A stretch of 64,000 nucleotides of DNA. Source: CBDCFV01 sp965203835 (GTDB lineage Bacteria > Chloroflexota > Dehalococcoidia > Lucifugimonadales > UBA3495). The notes beneath the pieces are model-generated. The model ran no database searches and was not told where the DNA came from. It saw nothing but the letters and a program-made list of their open reading frames with translations. The stretch's first letter is position 1. Every line of letters begins with the position of its first letter. Below, piece by piece: positions 42,081 to 50,171 of the stretch. Position numbers and translations under genes: made by a program. Location: positions 3,410,001 to 3,474,000 of the forward strand of contig OZ241919.1 in assembly GCA_965203835.1 (NCBI GenBank), in the 5' to 3' direction.

Positions 42081-43103
42081 TTAACCGGGAACGATGATTT
42101 CCTTGGTGACGGACCGGCTGCTGCCCCATGCCGAGATTATGGCCATAAACTCCCCGGCGTCGCCCCCCGCCGGGACAACGGTGATGCGCTCCGGCGCGGC
42201 GACGGAACCCATGACGCGGTCGAAGTCCGCACCGGGAGGCAGTTTGTCCATGCGCCGCCAGCGGTCCCAGTCTCCGGCCGTAAGTTGGGAATTCGCGTGG
42301 ACAAAGGCCTGGACCTGCTCACGGGTCCAGCCGGCCGCGACGATGTGAGCCATCAGTTCCGGGCTGATGACCAGCACTATCTCCGAAAGGGAGGGGCCCA
42401 AACCCATCAGGGCATGGGCCGCGGCGGTCAGAAACCCTTCCGGCTCCTTGTCGCCGTGGCACTCGAATTGCAGCGGGGCGTTGGCCGCAACCATGGTCAC
42501 GGTGCTGCTGCCGCGTTGAAACCCCTTGTGTTCCGCCAAGGACACCCAGGGGCTTATTCTCAAGTTCTCGGCGAAGCAGAAACTGAACTTGCCCGAGTGG
42601 CCCAGGGTGCTCTTGTCCATGTCGCCGGCGACCGAGCCATAGTAGTTGGACTTTACCAAGTTTATCGCCCGGCCAATGGTGGCGTTGGCCCGGTTGCCGT
42701 TGCCCATCAGGCCAACGCCGTCGTTCATGCCGATTTGGGCGGTGTAGGGGCCGCTGACCAGCGCCAGGTTGGTGATTCCATTGGTGGAGGTGCTGCTGGC
42801 GTGCAGGTTATAGCTCCGCTCGCAAATGGCGGATACCGCCGCAACGACTGCCGGGAAATACTCGGGCAGGCATCCCGCCATCACGGCGTTTGCCGCCACC
42901 TTCTCCGCTAGAAACGACTTGTGGCGAATACCTTCGGCGCCCAGAACGTGCCCGGCAGCCAGCCCGCAGTAATCTAGCATCGCCTCCACCCGGTCCGGCG
43001 TTGGCGGGATAATCGGAAGGCCGTCGGTCAATCCCTCGTCGAAGTAGTAGTCCTGGGCTTCGGACCAACCGGAAAAATGCATTCGAGATGATGGTTCGCT
43101 CAC
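42081..43103 (-). CDS. Partner protein of the UGSC selenoprotein, function unknown
   Basis: A 340-residue soluble protein lying 23 bases upstream of the UGSC gene on the same strand. It begins with a segment containing TDGLPIIPPTPDRV, which I associate with proteins near UGSC genes, but I cannot name a function. Several cysteines are present (LDYCGLA, MAGCLPE, SAICERS, FSFCFAEN, LQFECHGD), along with a Gly/Asn-rich central part (NDGVGLMGNGNRANATIGRA). A tightly coupled two-gene unit suggests a complex or shared pathway. The start is ATG 43103. Confidence 0.65.
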   Translation of the reverse strand: MSEPSSRMHFSGWSEAQDYYFDEGLTDGLPIIPPTPDRVEAMLDYCGLAAGHVLGAEGIRHKSFLAEKVAANAVMAGCLPEYFPAVVAAVSAICERSYNLHASSTSTNGITNLALVSGPYTAQIGMNDGVGLMGNGNRANATIGRAINLVKSNYYGSVAGDMDKSTLGHSGKFSFCFAENLRISPWVSLAEHKGFQRGSSTVTMVAANAPLQFECHGDKEPEGFLTAAAHALMGLGPSLSEIVLVISPELMAHIVAAGWTREQVQAFVHANSQLTAGDWDRWRRMDKLPPGADFDRVMGSVAAPERITVVPAGGDAGEFMAIISAWGSSRSVTKEIIVPG

Positions 43104-43196
43104 GTGCCGTCCCCAATCAATTTTGATACCACCGCCAGTTTGCTGAAGAACTGCCTAATTGTAGGCCTGCCCCATTGAATGGTGCAATCCCGGAAG

Positions 43197-43250
43197 GCCT
43201 GAACTTGTCGAAGGGCAAGAGTCGCCGGTTCAGGCTTCGACAGGTTCAGC
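43197..43250. repeat. Inverted repeat of the GAACTTGTCGAAGG type
   Basis: Arms GCCTGAACTTGTCGAAG and GGCTTCGACAGGTTCAGC face each other across about 20 bases, between the UGSC partner gene and rnpB. This resembles a palindromic intergenic repeat common in many bacterial genomes and differs from the CCCGC-type REP repeats here. Confidence 0.7.
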
Positions 43251-43304
43251 ATGAACGGGCTGTATGACTTTCCAGTTACGCGACGATTGTTTCAGGTGAA
43301 TATA

Positions 43305-43744
43305 CGGGGGCCGGGTACGCCTGTAAGCCGGGTTCTGTATCCGCTCAAAGCGGACGGTGGCCATCTATCTAGCCCACCCCGCGGCGCGAAGGCGCCGCCG
43401 GGCTTCCGTGATGCACGGAACGACGTCTCCATCGGGGTCAAGCAGCCAACCCGGGGACGGGCCGGGCGCCCATAGTCCCTCTATTCGGCCTTGCTCCAGG
43501 TGGGGTTTGGCCGCCGCTGCGTCACCGCAGTCGGCCGGACGCTCTTACCGTCCGATTTCACCCTTATCCCGGCAAGCCGGGACGGTATGTTTCTGTGCCA
43601 CTTTCCGTCTTCTCCGGCACTCCGAGGACTGCCGGAGAATCCTGGGGGTTACCCAGCACCCTGCCCGGAGGAGCCCGGACTTTCCTCCCCAACGCCCCGG
43701 AAGACCGGACCGTTGCGGCGGCCACCCGGCGTACCCGGCCCCCG
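43305..43744 (-). ncRNA. rnpB: RNase P RNA (bacterial type A)
   Basis: Catalytic RNA of RNase P, about 440 nt. The ends form a perfect P1 helix of 16-17 pairs (43728-43744 with 43305-43321). Conserved pieces on the minus strand include GAGGAAAGTCCGGGCTCC near the 5' side, CAGGGTGCTGGGTAACCCCC, and the 3' part AGATAGATGGCC with ACAGAACCCGGCTTACAGG. These are hallmarks of bacterial rnpB. Short frames on the plus strand across this region are not genes. The zinc-ribbon gene 149 bases upstream is a frequent neighbour. Confidence 0.96.
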
Positions 43745-43817
43745 TACATCCACCCATAGCATACGCCCAATGCGTGATGTTCGCGTCAACGGTAAGACCA
43801 CACGCGGTTTACCCAGC

Positions 43818-43843
43818 TCGTCATTCCAGCGCAGGCGGGAATC
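43818..43843. repeat. REP-like palindrome copy
   Basis: TCGTCATTCCAGCGCAGGCGGGAATC, one mismatch from the copy at 31806, lies between rnpB and the zinc-ribbon gene. Confidence 0.8.
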
Positions 43844-43892
43844 TATAGGCTCCGGCTGTCCACGAGTGGACGCCGGCGGACACGGGTGGTCC

Positions 43893-44594
43893 CTACGTGG
43901 GCAGCAGGATACGGCCGCAGGTGCTGCATAGCACGGTTTGCCGCCCGGTTCGCACCTGTTGCAGATGCCTGGACGGCAGGGCCATGCGACAACCTTGGCA
44001 GAGACCCCTTTCCACCTTTGCCACAGCTACTCCGCCCTTCGACCTGCGCAGGTTTTCGTATTGCCGTAGCGCGGCCGGGTCCACCGTCGCGGCCAACTCG
44101 TCCCTGCGACCCGCCAATCCCTCCCGCTGGGCTGTGAGCCGGGTCATCAGTTGGGTGAGCTCGGCTTCTCTCGCTTCCCACTTGGCCTTGGCTTCTACAA
44201 ACTGCTGTTCCATCTCCGTGTGCTTCTTCTGGGTCTCCTCGATCTCGATGGAAATCTCAAGCAGTTCGTTGTCCTGCTCGTCCAGCATTCGTTTTACGTT
44301 GGCGACTTCCTCTTCCAAACTCTCCAAGTCTCTGGGGTTGGTGATTTGACCGTTATAGAGCCGGCCCTCCAGGTCGGAAGCCCTTTCACGCTGGATATCC
44401 GCCTCCACCCGTTGGACGCGCATACGGGTGCGGAATTCCTCCAGCTTGACGCCTTCGTCGTGCAGCGCTTGTTCCAGCCTCTCGAGGGTAACCCCGGTGC
44501 CCAACTCTTTTTCCGCTTCGGCCATTTGGCTGTCGATGGAGGCAAGTTCCAAGTCCAGTTCTTGGAGTGAGAACAGGTCTTTCAAGGTGCTCAT
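43893..44594 (-). CDS. C4-type zinc-ribbon coiled-coil protein
   Basis: A 233-residue protein with a long coiled coil (about 5-180, rich in Glu, Leu and Arg) and a C-terminal zinc ribbon: CQGC and, 20 residues later, CSTC. This is the zf-RING_7/CT398-type family, often encoded next to rnpB; its role is not known, though links to nucleic acids have been proposed. I chose ATG 44594 (MSTLKDLF); a TTG five codons upstream is possible. Confidence 0.85.
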   Translation of the reverse strand: MSTLKDLFSLQELDLELASIDSQMAEAEKELGTGVTLERLEQALHDEGVKLEEFRTRMRVQRVEADIQRERASDLEGRLYNGQITNPRDLESLEEEVANVKRMLDEQDNELLEISIEIEETQKKHTEMEQQFVEAKAKWEAREAELTQLMTRLTAQREGLAGRRDELAATVDPAALRQYENLRRSKGGVAVAKVERGLCQGCRMALPSRHLQQVRTGRQTVLCSTCGRILLPT

Positions 44595-44784
44595 AGTACC
44601 TACGCCCAAGGTTTACTTTGAAGATAAATAGCAATTTTTTGTGCTTTTGGTGATTCTAGGAAGCGGAACGGTTGGTTGTCAACGTGCCTGTCATGTATAT
44701 TTGGATATAGCTCGTCCCTCCTGGTCTCACAGGACGTTATATTACCGCCCCTTCGGACCTTGCAGGGAGATCTTGGCAGAGTAT

Positions 44785-46026
44785 ATGCGAATTATCCACT
44801 TTTCCGACCTTCACATAGGCGTGGAGAACTACGGCCGGATCGATCCTGAAACTGGATTTTCCACCCGGTTGATGGACTTCCTGGGTTCGTTCGACGAATT
44901 GGTGGAATATGCTCTCTCGGACAACATCGACTTGGTGGTGCTGGCGGGAGACGCCTACAAGGGCCGCGACCCTTCCCAGACGCACCAGCGTGAATTCGCC
45001 AAGCGCTTGGTCAAATTGTCCGCCGCCGGTATTCCCACCTTTCTATTGGTGGGCAACCATGACCTTCCCAACTCGCCTTCCAGGGCCACGGCGGTGGACA
45101 TCTTCCCCACGTTGACCGTACCACACGTTTACGTAGGAAACAGCCTCCAGAACTATGTCGTCCCGACCAAGTCCGGACCCTTGCAGGTCTTGGCGGTCCC
45201 TTGGCCGCGTCGCAGCGGCATCCTGAGCCGGGACGAGTCGAAAGGCCTGACCATCGATCAGGTGCGGAACGAGGTGCAGGACCGCATGACCCAGACTATC
45301 CAACTCCGGGCCCAGCAGCTTGATCCCAACTTGCCCGCGCTGCTAACGGGTCACGTCACCGTTAACGGCGCGACGGTGGGCACGGAAAGGTCCATGATGC
45401 TGGGGCAGGACCACGTATTGCTTGCCGGCAACATCGCTCAACCTCAACTGGACTACGTGGCCTTGGGGCACATACACAAGCATCAAACGCTGCGCCGGGA
45501 AAACCCGGTGATGGCGTATTCGGGCAGCCTGCAACGGGTGGACTTTTCCGAGGAAGGGGACGACAAGGGGTTTTGTGTGATCGATCTGGACCCGGCGGCT
45601 CCCCAGGGCCAACGGCTTGTTGACTTCCAGTTCCGCCAAGTAAACGCGCGGCCTTTCGTAACGGTGGACGCCGTAGTGTCCGAGGGAGACCCCAACCCCA
45701 CGGCCACGGTCGTCAGGGCTATCGTCAGGAAGGAGGTCAAGGACGCCGTAGTGCGGGTGAGGATTACCTTGCCCGGGGAACTGGATGCACAGCTTCGTGA
45801 CACCGATATCCGGGATGCCTTGCAGTCTGCGCACTACATCGCGGCCATTACGCGGGAAACGCCCGAAACAAACCGCAGGACCCGCTTGGATGCCGAGTCC
45901 GCCAAGGACCTGCAACCGATGGAGGCGCTGCGCTTGTACTTGGAAAGCCGGGGAGTAACGCCCCAGCGCCGTGAACTGGTGTTGCGGCGGGCCGAAGAAT
46001 TGATGGAAAGGGGGGTTGCCGAGTAG
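44785..46026 (+). CDS. sbcD: Exonuclease SbcD-like (Mre11-type nuclease)
   Basis: Metal-dependent nuclease subunit of SbcCD, which trims hairpins and DNA ends with the SbcC ATPase. Phosphoesterase motifs: FSDLHIG (Asp8, His10), LAGDAYK (Asp56), VGNHDLP (Asn91, His92), TGHVTVNG and ALGHIHKHQ. It is 413 residues from ATG 44785, where homology begins; the frame is open further upstream but lacks similarity. The expected sbcC partner does not follow, because a VOC gene comes next. Confidence 0.88.
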   Translation: MRIIHFSDLHIGVENYGRIDPETGFSTRLMDFLGSFDELVEYALSDNIDLVVLAGDAYKGRDPSQTHQREFAKRLVKLSAAGIPTFLLVGNHDLPNSPSRATAVDIFPTLTVPHVYVGNSLQNYVVPTKSGPLQVLAVPWPRRSGILSRDESKGLTIDQVRNEVQDRMTQTIQLRAQQLDPNLPALLTGHVTVNGATVGTERSMMLGQDHVLLAGNIAQPQLDYVALGHIHKHQTLRRENPVMAYSGSLQRVDFSEEGDDKGFCVIDLDPAAPQGQRLVDFQFRQVNARPFVTVDAVVSEGDPNPTATVVRAIVRKEVKDAVVRVRITLPGELDAQLRDTDIRDALQSAHYIAAITRETPETNRRTRLDAESAKDLQPMEALRLYLESRGVTPQRRELVLRRAEELMERGVAE

Positions 46027-46107
46027 GATGGCAATTTGCTTGCAGGCCGGGTTTTGGAAGATAATACCCAATCATCCAAGGCCACAATCTGACTGGGGGT
46101 TTCTGCT

Positions 46108-46638
46108 ATGTCGAAAATCAGCATGATCCACCACATCAACATCCAGATCACTGACCGCGAACGCACCAGGGAATGGTACGAACGGGTCCTTGGGGCTGAA
46201 TTCCTGGACCGCGGCCCGGCGTTGAACAGGCGTCAGTTGCAACTGCGCATTGGCACCGCCGAGATCCACACCTCGGACACCGATGATTTGATCCAAATCC
46301 CCCGGGTCCACTTCGCGGTGGAAGTCGAAGAGTGGGACGAGATGCTGGCTCACCTGGACGCCGAGGGCGTGCCGTATTCCAAGTCGGGCAACGGCTCCTT
46401 CTCCGGGACTCCCGGCGACGACCCGCGTCAAGGGAAGCGTGAGGACACCAACGAGCACTACACCTACATACACGACCCGGACGGCAACATGATCGAGTTG
46501 GTCTACCACCCGCTGGGTCTGGAGAGTTCCGGCGGAGAGTCCATTGAGTTGGTCCACGATGCGGACAACGTTCGCTGGACGCAGATAGAGGGCTTCGTAG
46601 AAACGGCCTACGCCGACAGCAAGGTGCTCAGCGCCTGA
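46108..46638 (+). CDS. VOC-superfamily (glyoxalase/dioxygenase-like) protein
   Basis: A 176-residue protein with the vicinal-oxygen-chelate fold. The opening MIHHINIQITDRERTREWYE contributes a His metal ligand, and YIHDPDGNMIELVYH supplies the late Glu. It may act on an aromatic or aldehyde substrate. It begins a stretch of catabolic genes (Rieske, SDR) on the same strand, but a hairpin terminator separates it from them. Confidence 0.8.
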   Translation: MSKISMIHHINIQITDRERTREWYERVLGAEFLDRGPALNRRQLQLRIGTAEIHTSDTDDLIQIPRVHFAVEVEEWDEMLAHLDAEGVPYSKSGNGSFSGTPGDDPRQGKREDTNEHYTYIHDPDGNMIELVYHPLGLESSGGESIELVHDADNVRWTQIEGFVETAYADSKVLSA

Positions 46639-46679
46639 ACATCGCGCCGTTTCGGCGGCGGCTTTCAGGGATTGACACG

Positions 46680-46709
46680 CCGGCCCGGAGTGATCATGTC
46701 ACGGGCCGG
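46680..46709 (+). terminator. Hairpin terminator after VOC gene
   Basis: An 8-pair GC stem CCGGCCCG/CGGGCCGG, extended by GTGA/TCAC after a small bulge, is followed by TGATTTTGT. A moderate terminator. Confidence 0.65.
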
Positions 46710-46750
46710 TGATTTTGTATGCCAGGCTTGTATGCCATGAAGGAGATAGT

Positions 46751-48031
46751 ATGGTCATAAGCCGGAACGACAACGACGCGCTGACGCGGACTGATCGCGG
46801 CACTCCGATGGGCGACTTGATGCGCCGTTATTGGATGCCAGCCCTCATGGCGTCGGAGTTGCCCGAGCCTGACTGTCCCCCGGTCAGAGTGCGGTTGCTG
46901 GGTGAAGACTTGGTTGCCTTCCGGGATACCGCCGGACGTATTGGACTGCTGGATGAGTTCTGCCCCCACCGCCGTGCGTCCCTGTTCCTGGGGCGGAACG
47001 AGGAGCATGGGATCAGGTGCGTGTTCCACGGGTGGAAGTTCGACGTTGCCGGGCGCTGCTTGGACATGATGAACGAACCGGAGGACAGCGACTTCAAGGA
47101 CAAAATCACCATAACCTCCTATCCGGTTGTGGAAGTGGGGGACGTCATCTGGGCCTACCTTGGCCCCGCCGACCGCAAGCCCCCCGAGCCGAGATTCGAG
47201 TGGGCGCAGGTCAATGGTACCCACCGCTGGGTGTCCAAGAACCGCCAGGAGTGCAACTGGCTTCAAGGCTTGGAGGGCGGGCTGGACACGGCTCACGCTC
47301 CCATCCTGCACCGCACCATCAGCAGGAACACGACCCGTGCGGGCATCGGGCTGGACACCAACTTCGTGACCGGCGGAGTGCCGACACTGGAGGTTGACCA
47401 GACCGACTACGGGTACCGATACGCAGGCATCCGCAGCCTCTCCGACGATGCTACCTACGTCCGCACCTACCACTACATCCTGCCCTTCCATCAACTGCGG
47501 CCCCGCCAGTCGGGATACAAGGGGCAGCCCGGCAAGCCCCACATCGCCGGGCACATGTGGGTGCCCATGGACGACGAAAACTGCATGATCTACAACTTCG
47601 TCTACAGCTTTGGAGACGAGGGCATCTCCGAAGAAGAGTGGCTGGAAATGGAGCGGGGTTACGGACGCGCCCCGGAGCACCTGCTGCCCGACTACCGCAC
47701 CGCGGGAAACAGGGACAACGACTGGCTGATTGACCGCCAAGTGCAAAAGCACGAGACGTTCACCGGAATCGACGGGATCAACGCCCAGGACGTGGCAGTG
47801 CAGGAGAGTATGGGGTCGATAGTTGACCGCAGCAAGGAGAACCTGTCGCGGAGCGACATGGCCATCGTCGCCACCCGGCGTATGCTGCTACAAGCCGCCC
47901 GCACCGTGGCCGACGGCGGGGACCCGCCCGGGGTGGGCGCCAGCTACTACCGGCTGCGGGCAATAGAAAAGACCGTATCCGGCGGGGTCCCTTGGCGAGA
48001 CGCCCTGCTGCCGGAGATGTACCCCGAATAA
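46751..48031 (+). CDS. Aromatic-ring-hydroxylating dioxygenase, Rieske alpha subunit
   Basis: A 426-residue Rieske non-heme iron oxygenase, phthalate-4,5-dioxygenase-like. The [2Fe-2S] ligands are Cys71, His73, Cys90 and His93 (CPHRRA, then CVFHGW). The mononuclear iron site is in EGGLDTAHAPILH, with two His, and a later Asp. ATG 46751 has AAGGAG 5 bases upstream. The last codons (ATGTACCCCGAATAA) coincide with a direct repeat found twice more downstream. It is followed 21 bases later by an SDR that could oxidise the dihydrodiol. Confidence 0.88.
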   Translation: MVISRNDNDALTRTDRGTPMGDLMRRYWMPALMASELPEPDCPPVRVRLLGEDLVAFRDTAGRIGLLDEFCPHRRASLFLGRNEEHGIRCVFHGWKFDVAGRCLDMMNEPEDSDFKDKITITSYPVVEVGDVIWAYLGPADRKPPEPRFEWAQVNGTHRWVSKNRQECNWLQGLEGGLDTAHAPILHRTISRNTTRAGIGLDTNFVTGGVPTLEVDQTDYGYRYAGIRSLSDDATYVRTYHYILPFHQLRPRQSGYKGQPGKPHIAGHMWVPMDDENCMIYNFVYSFGDEGISEEEWLEMERGYGRAPEHLLPDYRTAGNRDNDWLIDRQVQKHETFTGIDGINAQDVAVQESMGSIVDRSKENLSRSDMAIVATRRMLLQAARTVADGGDPPGVGASYYRLRAIEKTVSGGVPWRDALLPEMYPE

Positions 48032-48052
48032 GGCTAACGGAAGGGAGAAGTG

Positions 48053-48826
48053 ATGCCGAGACTGGAAGGAAAGGTGGCCTTGATCAGCGGTGGAGCCAAG
48101 GGGCAGGGCGCGGTTGAGGCCAGGATGTTTGCCCGGGAAGGGGCCAGGGTGGTCATTGGCGACATCCTGGACGACCTGGGTATGCAAGTACAGGCGGAAA
48201 TCAACGAGACCGGCGGCGAGTGCCTTTACGTCCATCTGGACGTCACCAGTGAATCGGACTGGCAGAATGCCGTGGAGGCTGCCGTGTCTCAATTCGGCAA
48301 GCTGGATGTTCTGGTGAACAACGCGGGCATAGGCAGCCCCAGGGGCGCCGACGGTGAGCGTCTCACCATCGAGTCCCTGACGGCAGACCAGTGGGATCGC
48401 GTGATGGACGTGAACGCCAAGGGCGTGTTCCTGGGCACGAAGGCGGCGATTCCTGAGATGAGAAAAGCCGGAGGAGGTTCCATTGTCAACATTTCCTCGG
48501 TTGCCGGAATGGTTGGTGGACCACCTACCACGGCCTATGGCGCTTCGAAGGGGGCGGTCCGGCTGCTGACCAAGTCTACGGCCATCCAGTATGCCAGCGA
48601 TGGCATCAGGGCGAACTCGGTGCATCCGGGAGTCATCATCACCGACATGACCGCCGGGATGCTGGCCGACGAAGCAGGGCGGGAGTTCAACCTGGCCCTC
48701 CATCCCATAGGCAGGTTCGGCGTCTCGGAAGACGTCGCCTACGGAGTCCTATACCTTGCCAGCGACGAGTCTTCGTTTATGACCGGCAGCGAGTTGGTCA
48801 TCGATGGAGGTATGACGGCCCAGTAA
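48053..48826 (+). CDS. Short-chain dehydrogenase/reductase
   Basis: A 257-residue SDR of the classical type, probably NAD-dependent (acidic residue after the second strand: VVIGDILDD). Visible motifs are ISGGAKGQGAVEARM (Gly-rich cofactor loop), NNAGIGS, catalytic Ser in NISSVAGMVGG, and Tyr-Lys in AYGASK. It directly follows the Rieske oxygenase, so it is a candidate dihydrodiol or alcohol dehydrogenase in the same pathway. ATG 48053 is preceded by AAGGGAGA. Confidence 0.87.
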   Translation: MPRLEGKVALISGGAKGQGAVEARMFAREGARVVIGDILDDLGMQVQAEINETGGECLYVHLDVTSESDWQNAVEAAVSQFGKLDVLVNNAGIGSPRGADGERLTIESLTADQWDRVMDVNAKGVFLGTKAAIPEMRKAGGGSIVNISSVAGMVGGPPTTAYGASKGAVRLLTKSTAIQYASDGIRANSVHPGVIITDMTAGMLADEAGREFNLALHPIGRFGVSEDVAYGVLYLASDESSFMTGSELVIDGGMTAQ

Positions 48827-48827
48827 T

Positions 48828-49022
48828 TCAGCCCACTCCTATCGCCAGCGCCCCTACCGCCACCGAACCAAGGTTCACCGGCAATTGTTCCCAGGTCTCT
48901 CCCCGGTCCCGGCTGCGGAACAGGCTGCCCCCGTCGGTAGACTGGTAGGACTGTGGGTTCTGACGCCTGGCGTTGGTGGACGCTGTGATCATCACTAGGT
49001 CGGGGACGACGGCTATGTGCAT
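48828..49022 (-). pseudogene. Truncated, internally deleted copy of the BNR-repeat gene
   Basis: The 64 codons match the C-terminus of the protein at 50172-51167 (STNARRQNP, then STDGGS joined directly to LFRS, then RGETWEQLPVNLGSVAVG). About 39 residues between two TDGGS repeats are missing, as expected from recombination between repeated Asp-box sequences. On its 5' side homology stops exactly where the 14-base direct repeat (49023-49036) begins. It is almost certainly non-functional. Confidence 0.85.
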
Positions 49023-49106
49023 AATGTACCCCGAATAGAACCAAAGGTTTATGCGTTGGTGTTCCAGCGAAGGCCGCAGTGCCGGAATGCGCGTTCTCTA
49101 TGCTTA

Positions 49107-49490
49107 TTAACAGGTCAAAACACTGACGTGGTCTTCCAGCCACGGAACCAGATTGTCAAAGCGGAACGAGTTGGACTCGTACAGGCCGATGAAGAATGAG
49201 TAGGCTAAGTCGTTGTCACAATCGATAAAATACCCGTTCAGTCGCAGAAAAGCATCGGTGACAAAGAAGGAGACTCTCTTGTTGCCGTCGACGAATGGGT
49301 GATTGTTGGACAAGCTCTCCATCATGGCAGCGGCCTGCTCAATCAGGCTATCGTAATAGCCAATCTGTGGCCTCAACACGGCCGCGTCCAAAGCTCCCAA
49401 GTCCAGGACTCCGTGTGCGCCTCCAAAAGCCTCAATTAACTCTTCGTGCATAGCAAGGGCTTCTTCCGTAGTTGGAAACCGGTGCGTCAT
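49107..49490 (-). CDS. doc: Doc-family toxin (Fic fold)
   Basis: A 127-residue Doc-type protein. The core motif NHPFVDGNKR is intact, and the family opening (HEELIEAFGGAHGVLDLGALDAAVLRPQ) is clear. Doc kinases phosphorylate elongation factor Tu and are normally paired with a Phd antitoxin. No Phd gene is present; instead the gene overlaps by 4 bases (ATGA) the end of a nuclease-like gene. Bases here are less GC-rich than the neighbours. Confidence 0.88.
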   Translation of the reverse strand: MTHRFPTTEEALAMHEELIEAFGGAHGVLDLGALDAAVLRPQIGYYDSLIEQAAAMMESLSNNHPFVDGNKRVSFFVTDAFLRLNGYFIDCDNDLAYSFFIGLYESNSFRFDNLVPWLEDHVSVLTC

Positions 49491-50029
49491 TGGGCAAGCA
49501 ACTGCCCAAGCCGCTGATTCCTTTCCGTACTGGCCCGAAAGTGGGCCATAACCTCCGGTCGGACCCTATTCAGGGTAGGTCTGAGGCATACAGCCGTGCC
49601 ATCTGCGTCATTAAATTCCACAATCTCCACATCATCAGGTATCAGGTGACCATGATTCCTGATGTAATACTGCGCGAGGGTTTCTTTCTTCTTTTCGCTG
49701 TAGTCCCGAAGTACAAACATGATTTTGCGGTACTCCGTCGGCGCAAGATGAAAGTAGTACATGGCCTCGTTCCAAACAGTGATTTTAGCGCTCGGAACGT
49801 TGCCGCCGGATGTCCACCTATGAGATTTGCATTCGACCAGCACTGGCGGACCGCCTGAGCCAAGGTCGAATTCATGCTTTTTCTTGGTGTCAGCAACTCC
49901 AAGGAGGATGGAGTGACCTTTTTCCAGCGAAATCCCCTGGCTCCGAAAATATGTCTGAGCGGTCGTTTCAAAATCGCGGCCCGCATGAGAATTTGAGCTT
50001 GAGCCTTCCCGCTGAAAGTTTTCAACCAT
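49487..50029 (-). CDS. PD-(D/E)XK-like nuclease domain protein
   Basis: A 180-residue protein of unknown role. It has the residue pattern of restriction-endonuclease-like folds: Glu21 in GRDFETTAQ, Asp55 in HEFDLGSG, and Glu67-Cys-Lys69 in VLVECKSHRW. The gene precedes doc with an ATGA overlap, so the two are translated together. It may be an active nuclease, or an inhibitor taking the place of Phd. No N-terminal signal is seen. Confidence 0.6.
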   Translation of the reverse strand: MVENFQREGSSSNSHAGRDFETTAQTYFRSQGISLEKGHSILLGVADTKKKHEFDLGSGGPPVLVECKSHRWTSGGNVPSAKITVWNEAMYYFHLAPTEYRKIMFVLRDYSEKKKETLAQYYIRNHGHLIPDDVEIVEFNDADGTAVCLRPTLNRVRPEVMAHFRASTERNQRLGQLLAQ

Positions 50030-50090
50030 TCACGTTGCCTCTGCTCAAAATGTACCCCGAATTAGGGACGCTTAACAACGAAACGAAAAT

Positions 50091-50113
50091 GGGGCGGTAC
50101 CGGAACCCGCCCC
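50091..50113. terminator. Hairpin near the end of the BNR gene
   Basis: A 7-pair stem GGGGCGG/CCGCCCC with a 9-base loop. On the minus strand it follows the BNR gene stop by about 60 bases and is followed by ATTTTCG; on the plus strand it is followed by TTTCTGATTT. Confidence 0.5.
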
Positions 50114-50130
50114 TTTCTGATTTGCTGCAC

Positions 50131-50157
50131 CGTCGCTCCCGTGAAGGCGGGAGTCTA
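50131..50157. repeat. REP-like palindrome copy
   Basis: CGTCGCTCCCGTGAAGGCGGGAGTCTA, a variant of the CCCGCGAAGGCGGGAGTCT class, lies just after the BNR gene stop. Confidence 0.75.
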
Positions 50158-50171
50158 ATGGGACAGCAGGT

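Larger units (their letters stand above)
49023..50062. repeat. 14-bp direct repeats bounding the doc-nuclease module
   Basis: AATGTACCCCGAAT occurs at 49023-49036 and 50049-50062, directly flanking the doc and nuclease genes. A third copy lacking the first base lies at 48018-48030, at the end of the Rieske gene. The left copy abuts the breakpoint of the BNR pseudogene. The repeats may mark a mobile cassette or recombination ends; no integrase or transposase is present. Confidence 0.6.

Noticed and set aside
43251..43931. Plus-strand frames across the rnpB region
   Set aside because: They lie within or beside the RNase P RNA, whose P1 helix and conserved core are clear.
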